A DNA stretch of 64,000 nt from Luteimonas sp. (GCA_024707405.1 JANPZU010000005.1:310001-374000); one strand, 5' to 3'; shown: positions 54,607 to 64,000, counted from the first letter of the stretch. A program made the numbers and translations. The notes: generated by a model not told the origin, from the letters alone.

Positions 54607-54900
54607 TTACTCCGTGGGTGCTGGTGCCGAGGCGGGGTCGAAGACGTTGCGGCGTTCGAGTGCAGCGACGTCGACCGCTTCGTACGGACGCCCCTTGGGC
54701 GGAGTGTTGGTGAGTTGCACCACGCCTGCATCGTCGCGCCAGCGATACAGCGGGCGCTGCGACGGTGATCCAGGGTCTGGGCGGCTGGAAATTGGTGATG
54801 CCGTGTCGCGGGATGCTGCGGGCGCATCATCACGTCCGAGCCACCAGACGGCGATTCCCGCCAACACGATGCCCAGCACCACGGCCCAAGCCGTGCGCAT
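54607..54900 (-). CDS. DUF4124-like membrane-anchored protein
   Basis: 97 residues. An N-terminal hydrophobic segment ([20 protein letters not shown]) anchors or secretes the protein. The second half carries the DUF4124 core [20 protein letters not shown]. Function unknown; the domain is common in envelope proteins of beta- and gammaproteobacteria. It starts two bases after the stop of the other DUF4124 gene, so the two form an operon upstream of proS. Confidence 0.83.
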   Translation of the reverse strand: MRTAWAVVLGIVLAGIAVWWLGRDDAPAASRDTASPISSRPDPGSPSQRPLYRWRDDAGVVQLTNTPPKGRPYEAVDVAALERRNVFDPASAPAPTE

Positions 54901-54902
54901 GG

Positions 54903-55295
54903 TCAGCCCGCGGGAGTGCAGTACGCCCGGATCGCGGCGTTGGCGAGATCGGTCTGGCTGGTGCGCTCGGCATCGGATAGCGTGCGCCCCGGCTTGCCAT
55001 CGGCATCGGTCTCGTGCACCGGCCCGTTGCCCTTCAGCACGTCGAGGTTCTTCCGCGCCGCCGTGCATTGCGGGCTTTCCGTCGCGCTGGCGGTCTGTTG
55101 CACCGCTTGCGGCTGGGTCGCGCCCTGCTGTGTGATGGCCCGCTGCTGGTACTGCTGGCCCCTGTCGGGCGGGGTCTGCGAGTAATGGGTCACGCCGTTG
55201 GCGTCCTTCCACTGGTAGACCTCCTGGGCGGAGGCGCTGGCGGAAAGGCAGAGGAGGGCGAGTCCAAGCAGGATCGGAACGGGAGAGCGTCGCAT
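54903..55295 (-). CDS. DUF4124 domain-containing secreted protein
   Basis: 130 residues with signal peptide (MRRSPVPILLGLALLCLSAS, cleavage after SASA-Q expected) and the DUF4124 core EVYQWKDANGVTHYSQTPPD directly after it. The remainder has a Gln-rich linker and a short helical C-terminus with two Cys (QCTAARKNL, RAYCTPAG) that may form a disulfide in the periplasm. A GGAG lies about eight bases before the ATG. No catalytic motif is visible. Confidence 0.87.
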   Translation of the reverse strand: MRRSPVPILLGLALLCLSASASAQEVYQWKDANGVTHYSQTPPDRGQQYQQRAITQQGATQPQAVQQTASATESPQCTAARKNLDVLKGNGPVHETDADGKPGRTLSDAERTSQTDLANAAIRAYCTPAG

Positions 55296-55439
55296 GCAGG
55301 ACTCCTGCAGGAGCGGGGGAAGCCGCGATTGCAGCACCGTGGGGGCGGGGGCGCAAGCATCGCGGGCGCGCGGAGCCGGGAATCGTGACGGTGGCCGGGT
55401 TCCATGCGGCGCACCGGGATAGGTTCTAAACTCCATGGC

Positions 55440-56213
55440 ATGAACGACACCAAGCCGAGTCCGCCGCGGGGGCGGGGGATCTACCTGCTGCCCAACCTGT
55501 TCACCACGGGCGGGCTGTTTGCCGGTTTCTTCGCGATCATCGCGGCATCGCAGGGGCGGTACACCGCGGCCTGCGTGGCGATCTTCGTGGCGGCGATCCT
55601 CGACGGCATCGACGGGCGGGTCGCGCGCCTGACCAACACCCAGAGCGAATTCGGCGTGCAGTACGATTCGCTGGCCGACTTGGTCAGCTTCGGCATGGCG
55701 CCTGCGCTGGTCATGTACCACTGGTCGCTGGTGTCGATGAAGCTGGACGGGCCGACGTTGGGCAAGATCGGCTGGCTGGGCGCGTTCCTGTACGCGGCGT
55801 GCGCGGCGCTGCGGCTGGCGCGTTTCAACAGTCAGGTGGGAACGGTCGACAAGCGCTGGTTCATCGGCCTGGCCAGTCCGGCTGCCGCCGGGCTGGTGGT
55901 GAGCTTCGTCTGGGCCTGCCACGAGTTCGGCTGGGCCGGGGAGGAATTGCGCTATCCCGCGCTGGCGGTGACCGTCGTGGCCGGCCTGTTGATGGTCAGC
56001 CGGCTGCGTTACAACAGTTTCAAGGGCAGCGGCACCGGGCCACGATCCGACCGGGTGCCATTCTTCGCACTGTTGATCGCGGTCGCGATCCTGATTGCGC
56101 TGTGGATCGATCCGCCGGTGACGTTGCTGACGGCGGCGACCCTGTATGCCTTGTCCGGCCCGGCATTGTGGTTCTGGCGTCGGCGCGATGCGGCGAAGGC
56201 AACCGCGGAATGA
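55440..56213 (+). CDS. pssA: CDP-diacylglycerol-serine O-phosphatidyltransferase
   Basis: 257 residues. The CDP-alcohol phosphatidyltransferase motif DGx2ARx8Gx3Dx3D is seen as DGIDGRVARLTNTQSEFGVQ followed by YDSLAD. About seven to eight membrane helices (LFAGFFAIIAASQ, AACVAIFVAAIL, VPFFALLIAVAILIALWI). It makes phosphatidylserine, precursor of phosphatidylethanolamine, in the inner membrane. This is the subclass II, Bacillus-type membrane enzyme rather than the E. coli type. Its stop overlaps the next ATG. Confidence 0.94.
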   Translation: MNDTKPSPPRGRGIYLLPNLFTTGGLFAGFFAIIAASQGRYTAACVAIFVAAILDGIDGRVARLTNTQSEFGVQYDSLADLVSFGMAPALVMYHWSLVSMKLDGPTLGKIGWLGAFLYAACAALRLARFNSQVGTVDKRWFIGLASPAAAGLVVSFVWACHEFGWAGEELRYPALAVTVVAGLLMVSRLRYNSFKGSGTGPRSDRVPFFALLIAVAILIALWIDPPVTLLTAATLYALSGPALWFWRRRDAAKATAE

Positions 56214-56470
56214 ACTGGGATCCGTTCCAGCAAGAAATCCTCTCGACGCTCGGGCATGACCTGCATGTCGTGTCGTCCGCTGCTCCGGAAGCGACGGGCG
56301 TTGAGCGCGATGCGTTGGTGGTTGCGTTGCTGCGTGCTTGCGCGCGTACACCAGATGCCCCCGATGCGCCTGCGTTGTGCAAGGAATGGGGAACTGCCTC
56401 GCGGTTGCGCACGGCATCGGCCAAGCGTGCCTTGTGGCCACGCCTTCGCGGATTGCGCGCACGCACATGA
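56210..56470 (+). CDS. Small protein, candidate DNA polymerase III psi (HolD-like)
   Basis: 86 residues, coupled at both ends by four-base ATGA overlaps (with pssA and rimI). No certain family. In E. coli holD lies directly before rimI with overlap, as here. The ends are compatible with HolD: N-terminus MNWDPFQQEILSTLGHDLHV has an early Trp and a helix like the chi-binding segment, and the C-terminus TASAKRALWPRL resembles the HolD ending NPTARAALWQQI. At 86 residues it is clearly shorter than E. coli HolD (137). holC, its expected partner, is in this window. Plausible, not proven. Confidence 0.7.
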   Translation: MNWDPFQQEILSTLGHDLHVVSSAAPEATGVERDALVVALLRACARTPDAPDAPALCKEWGTASRLRTASAKRALWPRLRGLRART

Positions 56471-56973
56471 GTGCCGTGGTCGCGCGCGACGCATCGCCGC
56501 AGCCCGCGTTGCGGCCGATGCGCAGCGCCGACCTCGACGTGGTGATGGAAATCGAACGCAGGGCGTATCCGTTCCCGTGGACGCACGGCATCTTCCGCGA
56601 TTGCCTGCAGGCCGGCTATCCGTCGTGGGTGATGCTCGATGGCGACCACATCATCGGCTATGGCGTGGTCAGCATCGCCGCGGGTGAAGCGCACGTGCTC
56701 AATGTCTGCGTCGCGCCCGAGGAGCAGGGCCACGGCCATGGGCGAAGGCTGCTGCGTGCGCTGGTGCGGGTCGCCCGCGGGCATGGCGCCGAGCGCATGT
56801 TCCTCGAGGTGCGGCCCTCCAACCCGAACGCGATTGCGCTGTACCACGACGAGGGGTTCAACGAAATCGGTCGTCGTCCTCGCTATTACCCGGCACACGA
56901 GGGCCGCGAGGACGCCATCGTGATGGCGATGGAATTGCTGGACGACGACATCGACAGGATGCCGGCGCTGTAG
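56467..56973 (+). CDS. rimI: Ribosomal-protein-alanine N-acetyltransferase (GNAT)
   Basis: 168 residues, GNAT fold. Acetyl-CoA loop VAPEEQGHGHGRRLLRALV (R/QxxGxG/A form), EVRPSNPNAIALYHDEGFNE is the RimI signature, followed by RRPRYYPAHEGREDAIVMAM. RimI acetylates the N-terminus of ribosomal protein S18. ATG overlaps the stop of the 86-residue gene. The stop TAG is the first part of a REP element. Confidence 0.93.
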   Translation: MSAVVARDASPQPALRPMRSADLDVVMEIERRAYPFPWTHGIFRDCLQAGYPSWVMLDGDHIIGYGVVSIAAGEAHVLNVCVAPEEQGHGHGRRLLRALVRVARGHGAERMFLEVRPSNPNAIALYHDEGFNEIGRRPRYYPAHEGREDAIVMAMELLDDDIDRMPAL

Positions 56974-57077
56974 GGCGGGTCTTGACCCGCCTTCCAGAAT
57001 CCCGAGAGCAGCAAGAGCGGGTCGAGACCCGCGGAATCGCGTTCACTCCATGCAAGGCGGGTCAAGACCCGCCCTAC
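56970..57077. repeat. Inverted pair of GTAG-headed REP elements with a third stem between them
   Basis: GTAGGGCGGGTCTTGACCCG plus CC at 56970-56991 and its exact reverse complement at 57056-57077, with a related stem GCGGGTCGAGACCCGC at 57017-57032. GTAG heads and GC-rich stems match the SMAG-type REPs of Stenotrophomonas. The TAG of each outer copy is the stop codon of the adjoining gene, rimI on the plus strand and valS on the minus strand. Confidence 0.85.
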
Positions 57078-59902
57078 GCCAATCGCGTCCTTTGTGCGAC
57101 CAATGCGTCGAGTTGCGCCGACCAGTCGGCCAAACGCTGGCGCTCCTGCTCGACCACGGCCGGCGGCACCTTGTCGCTGAACTTGCCCAGCTTGGTTTCG
57201 CTCTTGTCCTTCTCGGCCGAGACGCGCGCGATTTCCTTGTCCAGGCGCGTGCGTTCGGCGTCGAGGTCGACCAGGCCTTCCAGCGGCACGAACAGCTTCA
57301 GTTCGCCGACGAGGCCGGCGGCAGCCGGCGGCGGTTCGCCCTCGATCGTCTCGATGTTTTCGAGTCGGTTGAGGAACTTCAGCTGTGCGTCGAAGCGCTT
57401 CAGGCGCGAGCGGTCATCGGCGTTGCCGGCCTGCACCAGCAGCGGCACCTGCTTCGAGGGCGACACGCCCAGCTCGCTGCGGATGCGGCGCAGGGCGGTG
57501 ACCATCTGCTTGAGCCATTCGATGTCGGCTTCGGCGCGCGCGAAGTCGTTGCCGGCGAAATCCGTCCCCTGCGGGTAGCGCTGCAGCGAGATGGTGTCGC
57601 CCGTGATGCCCAGGCGCGGGGCGACCTGGCGCCACAGTTCCTCGGTCACGAACGGCACCAGCGGGTGCAGCAGGCGCAGTAGCGCTTCCAGCACCGAAAG
57701 CAGCGTGCGCCGCGTACTGTCGGCCGCAGCAGGGTCGTTGCCGGTGAGCGCCGGCTTGGCGAGTTCGACGAACCAGTCGCAGAACTCGTTCCACGCAAAT
57801 TCGTAGAGCGACTGCGCCAGCAGGTCGAAGCGGTAGGCAGTGAAGTGTTCGCGTGCGTCGGCTGCGGTCTTGGCCAGGCGCGAGAGGATCCACTTTTCCG
57901 CGTCGGTCACCGGCGCGTGCGTGCCGGAGGCATCGAAGCCCTCGGTATTCATCAGCACGAAGCGGGTCGCGTTCCACAGCTTGTTGCAGAAATTCTTGTA
58001 GCCCTCGGCGCGACCGAGGTCGAACTTGATGTCGCGGCCGGGGCCGGCCAGTGCGGCCATCGTGAAGCGCAGCGGGTCGGCACCGTGGGCGATGATGCCG
58101 TCGGGGAATTCCTTGCGCGTGGCTTTCTCGATCTTCGGCGCGTCCTTGGGCTTCATCAGGCCCGTGGTGCGCTTGGCCACCAATGCGTCGGCGCTGATGC
58201 CGTCGATGATGTCGATCGGGTCGAGGATGTTGCCCTTCGACTTCGACATTTTCTGGCCGTCCTTGTCGCGGACGAGACCGGTGATGTACACGTCGTCGAA
58301 GGCGACCTTGCCGGTCAGCGCGTCGGTCATCATCACCATGCGCGCAACCCAGAAGAAGATGATGTCGAAGCCGGTGACCAGCACGCTGGTCGGCAGGAAA
58401 TCGTCGAAACCGCGTTCGCGCATCGCGTCGGCATCCGGCCAGCCCATGGTGCTGAACGGCCACAGCGCCGAGGAGAACCAGGTTTCCAGCACGTCGCTGT
58501 CCTGGCGCAATGCGACGTCGTTGCCGATGCCGCCACGTGCACGCGCATCCGCCTCGTCGCGGCCAACGTAGATGTTGCCGGCTTCATCGAACCATGCCGG
58601 GATGCGATGGCCCCACCAGAGCTGGCGGCTGATCGTCCAGTCCTGGATGTTCTCCATCCAGTGGCGATAGGTATTGATCCAGTTCGGCGGCACGAACTTC
58701 ACACTGCCGTCGTTCACCAGTTCCATGCCGCGACGGCCCATCTCGTCCATCGCCACGAACCACTGGTCGGTCAGGTACGGCTCGATGACCTGTCCGCTGC
58801 GGTCGCCGCGTGGCACCTGCAGCTTGTGCGGCTTTTCCTCGACCAGCAGGCCGAGTGCTTCGAGATCGGTGAGCACGGCCTTGCGCGCGTCGTAGCGGTC
58901 GAGGCCGCGATACTTCTCCGGCGCGTTGTCGTTGACCGTTGCAGTGTCGGTGAACAGGTTGATCATCGGCAGGACGTGGCGCTGGCCCACCGCGTAATCG
59001 TTGAAGTCATGCGCGGGCGTGACCTTGACCACGCCTGTGCCGAAATCACGGTCGACGTAATCGTCGGCGATGATCGGGATCTCGCGATCGGTCAGCGGCA
59101 GTTTCACGGTCTTGCCTATCAGCGCCGCATAGCGCGGATCTTCCGGATGCACCATCGCCGCGGTGTCGCCGAGCATGGTTTCCGGGCGCGTGGTGGCAAC
59201 GACGAGGTAGTCGCGCGTCTCGCGCAGCGTTTCGTTGCCGTCTGCATCGTGTTCGACGTGTTCGTAGCTGGCGCCATCGGCCAGCGGGTAACGGATCGAC
59301 CACAGGAAGCCGTCTTCCTCTTCGCTCACCACTTCCAGGTCGGACACGGCGGTCTGCAGCACCGGATCCCAGTTGACCAGCCGCTTGCCGCGGTAGATCA
59401 GGCCTTTCTCGTGCAGGCGCACGAAGGCTTCGATGACGGCCTGCGAGGGCATGTCGTCCATCGTGAACACGCTGCGTGTCCAGTCACCGGACGTGCCGAG
59501 GCGACGCATCTGGCGCTCGATGGTGTCGCCGGACTGCTGCTTCCATTCCCAGACTTTTTCGATGAAGCCGTCGCGGCCCAGCGAATCGCGGGTCTCGCCC
59601 TTGCCTGCGAGTGCGAGGTTGCGCGACACCACCATCTCGGTCGCGATGCCGGCGTGATCGGTGCCCATCTGCCACAGCGTGCGATGACCCAGCATGCGGT
59701 GGTAGCGGATCAGCGCGTCCTGCAACGTGTGCTGGAAGGCGTGTCCCATGTGCAGCGTGCCGGTGACGTTCGGCGGCGGCAGCAGGATGGTGTAGGCGGG
59801 GCCGTCGCCGCGCGGCGCGAATACGCCGGCCGCCTCCCATTCCGCGTAGAGGCGCGATTCGAAGGTGCCGGGATCGTAGGAGGGGGCGGGGGTGTTGGTC
59901 AT
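57074..59902 (-). CDS. valS: Valyl-tRNA synthetase
   Basis: 942 residues. Class Ia signatures [15 protein letters not shown] (HIGH motif as HMGH) and [11 protein letters not shown] (KMSKS). The editing domain (about 200-390: [30 protein letters not shown]) and the C-terminal coiled-coil arm ([20 protein letters not shown]) are complete. Its stop codon is within a REP element. holC lies 54 bases upstream, the order seen in many gammaproteobacteria (pepA-holC-valS). Confidence 0.98.
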   Translation of the reverse strand: MTNTPAPSYDPGTFESRLYAEWEAAGVFAPRGDGPAYTILLPPPNVTGTLHMGHAFQHTLQDALIRYHRMLGHRTLWQMGTDHAGIATEMVVSRNLALAGKGETRDSLGRDGFIEKVWEWKQQSGDTIERQMRRLGTSGDWTRSVFTMDDMPSQAVIEAFVRLHEKGLIYRGKRLVNWDPVLQTAVSDLEVVSEEEDGFLWSIRYPLADGASYEHVEHDADGNETLRETRDYLVVATTRPETMLGDTAAMVHPEDPRYAALIGKTVKLPLTDREIPIIADDYVDRDFGTGVVKVTPAHDFNDYAVGQRHVLPMINLFTDTATVNDNAPEKYRGLDRYDARKAVLTDLEALGLLVEEKPHKLQVPRGDRSGQVIEPYLTDQWFVAMDEMGRRGMELVNDGSVKFVPPNWINTYRHWMENIQDWTISRQLWWGHRIPAWFDEAGNIYVGRDEADARARGGIGNDVALRQDSDVLETWFSSALWPFSTMGWPDADAMRERGFDDFLPTSVLVTGFDIIFFWVARMVMMTDALTGKVAFDDVYITGLVRDKDGQKMSKSKGNILDPIDIIDGISADALVAKRTTGLMKPKDAPKIEKATRKEFPDGIIAHGADPLRFTMAALAGPGRDIKFDLGRAEGYKNFCNKLWNATRFVLMNTEGFDASGTHAPVTDAEKWILSRLAKTAADAREHFTAYRFDLLAQSLYEFAWNEFCDWFVELAKPALTGNDPAAADSTRRTLLSVLEALLRLLHPLVPFVTEELWRQVAPRLGITGDTISLQRYPQGTDFAGNDFARAEADIEWLKQMVTALRRIRSELGVSPSKQVPLLVQAGNADDRSRLKRFDAQLKFLNRLENIETIEGEPPPAAAGLVGELKLFVPLEGLVDLDAERTRLDKEIARVSAEKDKSETKLGKFSDKVPPAVVEQERQRLADWSAQLDALVAQRTRLA

Positions 59903-59956
59903 GGTGTCGCGGACTGCGTGTTTGTGTTCCTTCCCGCGATACGGGAGGGTCAGGAC

Positions 59957-60382
59957 TTACATGTCGTACTTGTTGAGTTCGAGCCCGAGCGCCTTGTAGT
60001 GCTTCCAGCGCTCGCGCAACGGTTCGCGTGCGGACTCGTCGGCGGGTACCACTTCCAGCACGCGGTCGAAGTTTCCGGTGACGGGTTCGTCGCGCAGGTT
60101 GATCACCAGCGGGCGCATCGGCGAATCGGTGCCGGGCTCGGCGATCAGCACCGGCGTCAGCTCGTCTTCGTCGTCGCGCCCGGCGATCTGGTGCGGGATG
60201 TAGGCATCATCGCCCATGTCCCACAGCAGGTCGTCGAGCTCTTCAGCCTGTGCGGTGTCGCGCGCCAGCACCAGCGTCCACAGGTTCGCGTCGTAGGCCT
60301 TGCGCACGAGTTCGCACGCCAGGCGCAGCGGTTCCGCGCGAAAGCGCGGCTTGGCGATCAGGTAGAAGTCGGCGCGTGGCAC
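59957..60382 (-). CDS. holC: DNA polymerase III chi subunit
   Basis: 141 residues. MPRADFYLIAKPRFRAEPLR starts the protein; LVRKAYDANLWTLVLARDTA, LDDLLWDMGDDAYIPHQI and PLVINLRDEP match HolC, including the family's L-W-x-F/M and P-H motifs. Chi links the clamp-loader to single-strand binding protein through the psi subunit; the 86-residue gene before rimI could encode that partner. Starts four bases after the pepA stop. Confidence 0.93.
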   Translation of the reverse strand: MPRADFYLIAKPRFRAEPLRLACELVRKAYDANLWTLVLARDTAQAEELDDLLWDMGDDAYIPHQIAGRDDEDELTPVLIAEPGTDSPMRPLVINLRDEPVTGNFDRVLEVVPADESAREPLRERWKHYKALGLELNKYDM

Positions 60383-60386
60383 GCGG

Positions 60387-61868
60387 TCACGCGGCGCGAT
60401 CGAGCAGCCACTGGCTCAACAGGCCGACGGGGCGGCCGGTGGCCATGCCCATCTTGCCGCTGGTGCTGGCGCTGCCGGCGATGTCCAGGTGCGCCCAGCG
60501 CTGGCCTTCGGTGAAGCGCGACAGGAAGCAACCCGCGGTGATCGCGCCACCCCAGCGGCCGCCGATGTTGTAGACGTCGGCGAACTGCGAATCCAGCATG
60601 CCCTGGTATTCGTCCCACAGCGGCAGGCGCCAGGCGCGGTCGAACACGTTCTCGCCCGCTTCCAGCAGTTCGCTGCTGAGGTCGTCGTGCTTGCTCATCA
60701 GGCCCGAGGCGTACTGGCCCAGCGCGACCATGCACGCGCCGGTCAGCGTGGCCACGTCCACCAGCGCCTGCGGCTGGAAGCGCTCGGAGTAGGTGAGCGC
60801 ATCGCACAGGATCAAGCGGCCTTCGGCGTCGGTGTTGCCGACTTCGATGGTCTTGCCCGACATGCTGGTGATGACGTCGGACGGGCGGTAGGCGTTGCCG
60901 TCGATGGCGTTCTCGACCGCCGGCACCACGACCACCAGGTTGATCGGCAGGCCGAGGCCGACCGCCGACACGAAGGTGCCCATCACGGTCGCGGCGCCGC
61001 ACATGTCGTACTTCATTTCCTCGATGCCGCCCTGCGTCTTGAGGTTGACGCCGCCGGTATCGAAGGTGATGCCCTTGCCGACCAGCACGTAGGGCTTGGC
61101 GTCGCCGCCGTTATTCCACTTCAGCACGACCAGCCTCGGACGATTCACCGAGCCGCGTGCAACCGCGAGCAGCGAGCCCATGCCCAGCGCTTCCATCTGC
61201 GCCTCGTCGAGGATGTCTGCTTCGGCCTTGTCGAAGCGCGACGCGAAGGTCTGTGCCTGTTCGGCGAGGTAGGCCGGGGTGCAGATGTTGGGCGGCAGGT
61301 TGCCCAGCTCGCGCGAGAACTTCACGCCGGCGGCAATCGCCTTGCCTTGCGCCAGCGCGGTGTCGTCGGTGCCGGCGATCGCCAGCGCAGCGAGCCCGCT
61401 GGTGTCGGTGCGCTTCTTGTTCTTGGCGCCGAGCGTAGCGGTGTAGCGGTACGCGGCGTGGTCGGCGGCGATCACGGCCTGGCGGATGTTCCACGCGGCA
61501 TCGCGGCCCTTGACCTCGATTTCCGACAGGGTGAAGAGCGCGCTGGCGGCGGGGCCGCCCTTGAGCGTGCGCACCGCATCGGCCACGGCCTTCAGGTATT
61601 GCGGCACCCCGAACTTGGCGGATTCGCCCAGGCCGATGGCCAGCACGCGCGGCGCCGAGACGCCGGGCAGGTCGTGCAGCAGGGCGGTCTTGCCGGTCTT
61701 GCCGGACACGTCGCCGCGGCCGAGCAGCGCCGAAAGCTTGCCGCCGGAGGCTTCGTCGAGGGCCTTGGCGGCCGGCGCGAGCGTGTTGTCGGAGAAGATG
61801 CCGACGATCACGCAATCGGCCTGTGCGCCGGGTGCGGCATCGCGGTTCAGGGTGAATTCGAGGGTCAT
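60387..61868 (-). CDS. pepA: Leucyl aminopeptidase (PepA, M17)
   Basis: 493 residues. The M17 signature [10 protein letters not shown] is present, with metal ligands in [11 protein letters not shown] (Lys and Asp) and KYDMCGAA, and the bicarbonate-binding Arg in NTDAEGR. The N-terminal domain is the usual macro-like fold. Hexameric cytoplasmic dimetal aminopeptidase; in E. coli it also binds DNA. Divergent from lptF with 129 bases between. Confidence 0.96.
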   Translation of the reverse strand: MTLEFTLNRDAAPGAQADCVIVGIFSDNTLAPAAKALDEASGGKLSALLGRGDVSGKTGKTALLHDLPGVSAPRVLAIGLGESAKFGVPQYLKAVADAVRTLKGGPAASALFTLSEIEVKGRDAAWNIRQAVIAADHAAYRYTATLGAKNKKRTDTSGLAALAIAGTDDTALAQGKAIAAGVKFSRELGNLPPNICTPAYLAEQAQTFASRFDKAEADILDEAQMEALGMGSLLAVARGSVNRPRLVVLKWNNGGDAKPYVLVGKGITFDTGGVNLKTQGGIEEMKYDMCGAATVMGTFVSAVGLGLPINLVVVVPAVENAIDGNAYRPSDVITSMSGKTIEVGNTDAEGRLILCDALTYSERFQPQALVDVATLTGACMVALGQYASGLMSKHDDLSSELLEAGENVFDRAWRLPLWDEYQGMLDSQFADVYNIGGRWGGAITAGCFLSRFTEGQRWAHLDIAGSASTSGKMGMATGRPVGLLSQWLLDRAA

Positions 61869-61997
61869 CGATCAGATTCCGTGGGCTGTTCCGTACAATC
61901 CGGCGCTGGCAAGCGGCCCGGAAGGGCCGGAAACCGTCATATCGGCGCCATCGCGGCGCCATGAGCCGAATCCTCAAGTCTAAAGCAACCCTGCCTG

Positions 61998-63077
61998 ATG
62001 CCGAAGCTCGACACTTACCTCTTCCGCGAATTCGCCCAAGCCACGTTCGCGGCGCTGGTCGTGCTGATGGTGGTCAGTCTGGGTGGCGTGTTCGCGGACG
62101 TGCTCAGGGACATCGTGAGCGGCAAGGTGCCGGCGGGAATGATGCTGGCCCAGCTTGGGCTGCAACTGCTCAACTACCTGCCGTTGATCCTGCCCCTCGG
62201 GCTGATGCTCGGCCTGCTGCTGGCGGTGGGCCGGCTGTACCGCGACAGCGAGATGCCGGTCCTGACCTCGGTCGGGATCGGCCCGCGGCGGCTGTTGCGG
62301 CCATTGCTGATGCTGGTGGTGCCGGTGGTTGGATTCATCGCGGCCTGCTCGCTGTGGCTGGGGCCGTGGGCGCAGAACTATTCGCAGCAGTTGATCGCCG
62401 AAGGCCAGCGCAGCCTGCTGGTGGCGGGCCTGGAGGCCGGTCGTTTCGTCGAACTGCCCGGCGGCGGTGGCGTGGTCTATGCCAATGCGATGTCCAACGA
62501 CGGCACCCGGATCGGGCGCATCTTCATCTACCGCGCGCAGGAAGGCCGGCTCGACATCACCACGGCCCTGTCCGGCTCGCTCGCCATCGACGGCACCGAG
62601 CGTTACCTCACCCTGGACGACGGCTTCCGGGTCGAAGGCCCGGTGGATGGGGGCCGCGACTTCCGGCTGATGCGTTACGCCAGCAATGAAGTCCGCCTGC
62701 CCGATGCCCAGCAGGTCGCGGACGAGGACGATCCGGCGCGGTTGCCGACGCTGGCCCTGTTCGGCGATCCCCGCCCGGAGGCGAAGGCGCAACTGCACGC
62801 CCGGTTCGCACCGCCGCTGCTGGCGCTGGCGTTCGCGTTGCTGGCGGTGCCGCTGGCGCGCAGCCCGCCCCGGCAGGCGCGCTATGGCCGGATCACGCTC
62901 GGCTTCCTGGCCTATGTGTTCGGCATGAACCTGATGCTGCTCGGCACCGACTGGGTGGCGGATGGCAAGATCCCCGCGGCGCTGGGGCTGTGGTGGCTGG
63001 TACTGCCGCTGCTCGGCTTCGCGGCGTGGATGTATTTCGGCGACGGGCGCGTGAAGCGTCCGGCCAAGGCCCGCTGA
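61998..63077 (+). CDS. lptF: LPS export permease LptF
   Basis: 359 residues. The N-terminal helices (LDTYLFREFAQATFAALVVL, LGLQLLNYLPLILPLGLMLG), a periplasmic jellyroll domain (about 110-240: GVVYANAMSNDGTRIGRIFI) and C-terminal helices are as in LptF. With LptG and LptB it pulls lipopolysaccharide from the inner membrane. lptG begins nine bases after its stop. A TACAAT box at 61894 may be the promoter. Confidence 0.95.
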   Translation: MPKLDTYLFREFAQATFAALVVLMVVSLGGVFADVLRDIVSGKVPAGMMLAQLGLQLLNYLPLILPLGLMLGLLLAVGRLYRDSEMPVLTSVGIGPRRLLRPLLMLVVPVVGFIAACSLWLGPWAQNYSQQLIAEGQRSLLVAGLEAGRFVELPGGGGVVYANAMSNDGTRIGRIFIYRAQEGRLDITTALSGSLAIDGTERYLTLDDGFRVEGPVDGGRDFRLMRYASNEVRLPDAQQVADEDDPARLPTLALFGDPRPEAKAQLHARFAPPLLALAFALLAVPLARSPPRQARYGRITLGFLAYVFGMNLMLLGTDWVADGKIPAALGLWWLVLPLLGFAAWMYFGDGRVKRPAKAR

Positions 63078-63086
63078 GGACGCACG

Positions 63087-64000
63087 ATGGTGCCTTTCCC
63101 GAAAATCCACGACCTGTATGTCGCCCGAGTCGTCGTCGGCACGGTGCTGCTCACCTGGGCAGTGCTGGTGGGGTTGGACGTGGTGCTGGCGATGGTCGAC
63201 GAGATCGGCAACATCGGCCAAGGCAGCTATACCTTCGCCAACGCCTTGAACTACATCGCGCACAGCGTGCCGCGGCGTGCGTACACCATGTTCCCCACCG
63301 CCTCGGTCATCGGCGCGCTGATGGCGCTGGGGCAACTGGCTTCGAGTTCGGAGCTGACCGCATTGCGCGCGCTGGGCGTGTCGCGCAAACGGTTGAGCGT
63401 TTCGGTCGCGGCGCCATTGGTGGTGCTCACCGGGCTGATGATGGTCAACGGCGAGACGCTTGCGCCGTGGGCACAGCGCAGCGCCGACACGATGCGATCC
63501 GCGGCGCGTTCCAACGACATGATCGTCGCCCAATACTCCGGCCTGTGGGCGCGGGAAGGCGACACCTTCCTCAATGCGCAGACAGGGCACGAACGCAGCG
63601 ACGGCAAGGAGCGCTGGCTCGAGCTCAACGACGTGAGGTTGTTCGAATTCGGCGACGACGGCCGGTTGCAGTCGATCGCACACGCCGGATCCGCCGAACA
63701 CCGCAGCAGCGGCTGGATGCTGCGCAAGGTCAAGCGCACCTGGTTCGAGGAGCGTGCGGTGACGCAGACCGAAGTCGACGAAGAACACTGGGAGTCCAAC
63801 CTCGATTCCGCTGCGCTCGCCGCGAACGCCGGCAACATCTGGCGGCCGCGCTACATGTCGGCCTCCGAGCTGCGCGAGGGAATCAACTACCGCAAGCGCA
63901 ACGAGCTCGATGCCAGCGAGTTCGAGGAGCACTACTGGGGCCACTGGTTCTACCCGCTCAACGTACTGGCGTTGTGCCTGGCGGCGATTCCGTTCGCGTT
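63087..64000 (+). CDS. lptG: LPS export permease LptG (partial, runs off the window)
   Basis: 304 codons visible, open at the right edge. Begins MVPFPKIHDLYVARVVVGTV with TM1 (VLLTWAVLVGLDVVLAMV), NYIAHSVPRRAYTMFPTASV and GALMALGQLASSSELTALRA, which are typical of LptG. A periplasmic domain follows (about 125-270, HERSDGKERWLELNDVRLFE), and the last helices are starting at WFYPLNVLALCLAAIPFAF. Co-transcribed with lptF. Confidence 0.95.
   Translation, partial: MVPFPKIHDLYVARVVVGTVLLTWAVLVGLDVVLAMVDEIGNIGQGSYTFANALNYIAHSVPRRAYTMFPTASVIGALMALGQLASSSELTALRALGVSRKRLSVSVAAPLVVLTGLMMVNGETLAPWAQRSADTMRSAARSNDMIVAQYSGLWAREGDTFLNAQTGHERSDGKERWLELNDVRLFEFGDDGRLQSIAHAGSAEHRSSGWMLRKVKRTWFEERAVTQTEVDEEHWESNLDSAALAANAGNIWRPRYMSASELREGINYRKRNELDASEFEEHYWGHWFYPLNVLALCLAAIPFA

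Noticed and set aside
57845..60514. 889-residue open frame on the plus strand
   Set aside because: Antisense to valS and holC; composition (His, Arg, Val, Gly rich, no motifs) is that of a GC-driven shadow frame.
61980..63944. 654-residue minus-strand frame over lptF-lptG
   Set aside because: Shadow of two well-supported permease genes; no motifs or ribosome binding site.
1..64000. tRNA, rRNA or prophage genes
   Set aside because: Every gap was read for cloverleaf, rRNA-like or phage-structural content and none was found; no formal covariance search could be run.

Overview
The window is a GC-rich chromosomal segment of a gammaproteobacterium, most likely of the Xanthomonadaceae/Lysobacteraceae (Lysobacter, Luteimonas, Stenotrophomonas and relatives). 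The evidence is the valS-holC-pepA//lptF-lptG block, a pilU ATPase, TonB-dependent receptors, a STAS-fused MlaE permease, a fah/maiA pair, electron-transfer flavoprotein genes beside a succinyl/3-oxoacid CoA-transferase, and GTAG-headed REP stem-loops of the kind known from Stenotrophomonas. No rRNA or tRNA gene and no CRISPR array was seen.

Layout. (1) 1-1.4 kb: 5' part of a Ser/Thr kinase gene that overlaps an ECF sigma factor gene, minus strand. (2) 1.6-6.6 kb: decayed accessory DNA with nested IS3-family remnants, an orphan copy of a gene start, a TonB-dependent receptor broken by one frameshift and one stop, and a fragment of a second receptor. (3) 6.7-16 kb: housekeeping genes, namely a 2-oxoglutarate dioxygenase, a FAH-family hydrolase, an acetyltransferase, maleylacetoacetate isomerase, pilU, two small envelope proteins, a structured non-coding stretch, a YdcH-like protein, and a cystathionine beta-synthase plus gamma-synthase/lyase pair. 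(4) 16.0-39.1 kb: a surface-polymer locus, the most unusual part. (5) 39-64 kb: energy metabolism (etfAB, CoA-transferase, ETF-QO), a repeat-bearing secreted metalloprotease, an AlkB-like enzyme, an Mla-type lipid transporter, a ThrE-like exporter, H-NS, proS, two DUF4124 proteins, pssA, a small HolD-like gene, rimI, valS, holC, pepA and lptFG.

The polymer locus looks like a teichoic-acid-like (polyol-phosphate) export system in a Gram-negative. It has a Wzm/Wzt-type ABC exporter, TagD (CDP-glycerol synthesis), a Bcs1/TarIJ-like fusion (CDP-ribitol synthesis) and four proteins carrying TagB/TagF-like polyol-phosphate transferase domains. Those four are large fusions: RgpF+TagF with six N-terminal 'PDV' repeats, PDV repeats+TPR+TagF, two TagF-like domains plus a C-terminal glycerophosphodiester phosphodiesterase, and a short single-domain paralogue of the last one's N-terminus. 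A methyltransferase with a P-loop-like motif shares its C-terminal domain with the exporter ATPase, which suggests chain capping coupled to export. A pyruvyltransferase-family gene of clearly lower GC, a tandem GT2 glycosyltransferase and a TylF-type methyltransferase complete the locus. Most genes from metB to 33.4 kb overlap or nearly touch, as in one operon.

Three genes (TonB receptor, exporter permease, Bcs1 homologue) carry single-base shifts, all in or next to short runs of one base. The permease and Bcs1 cases read cleanly once one base is changed, so sequencing or assembly error must be excluded before calling them pseudogenes. Many long open frames opposite GC-rich genes are composition shadows and are not listed.
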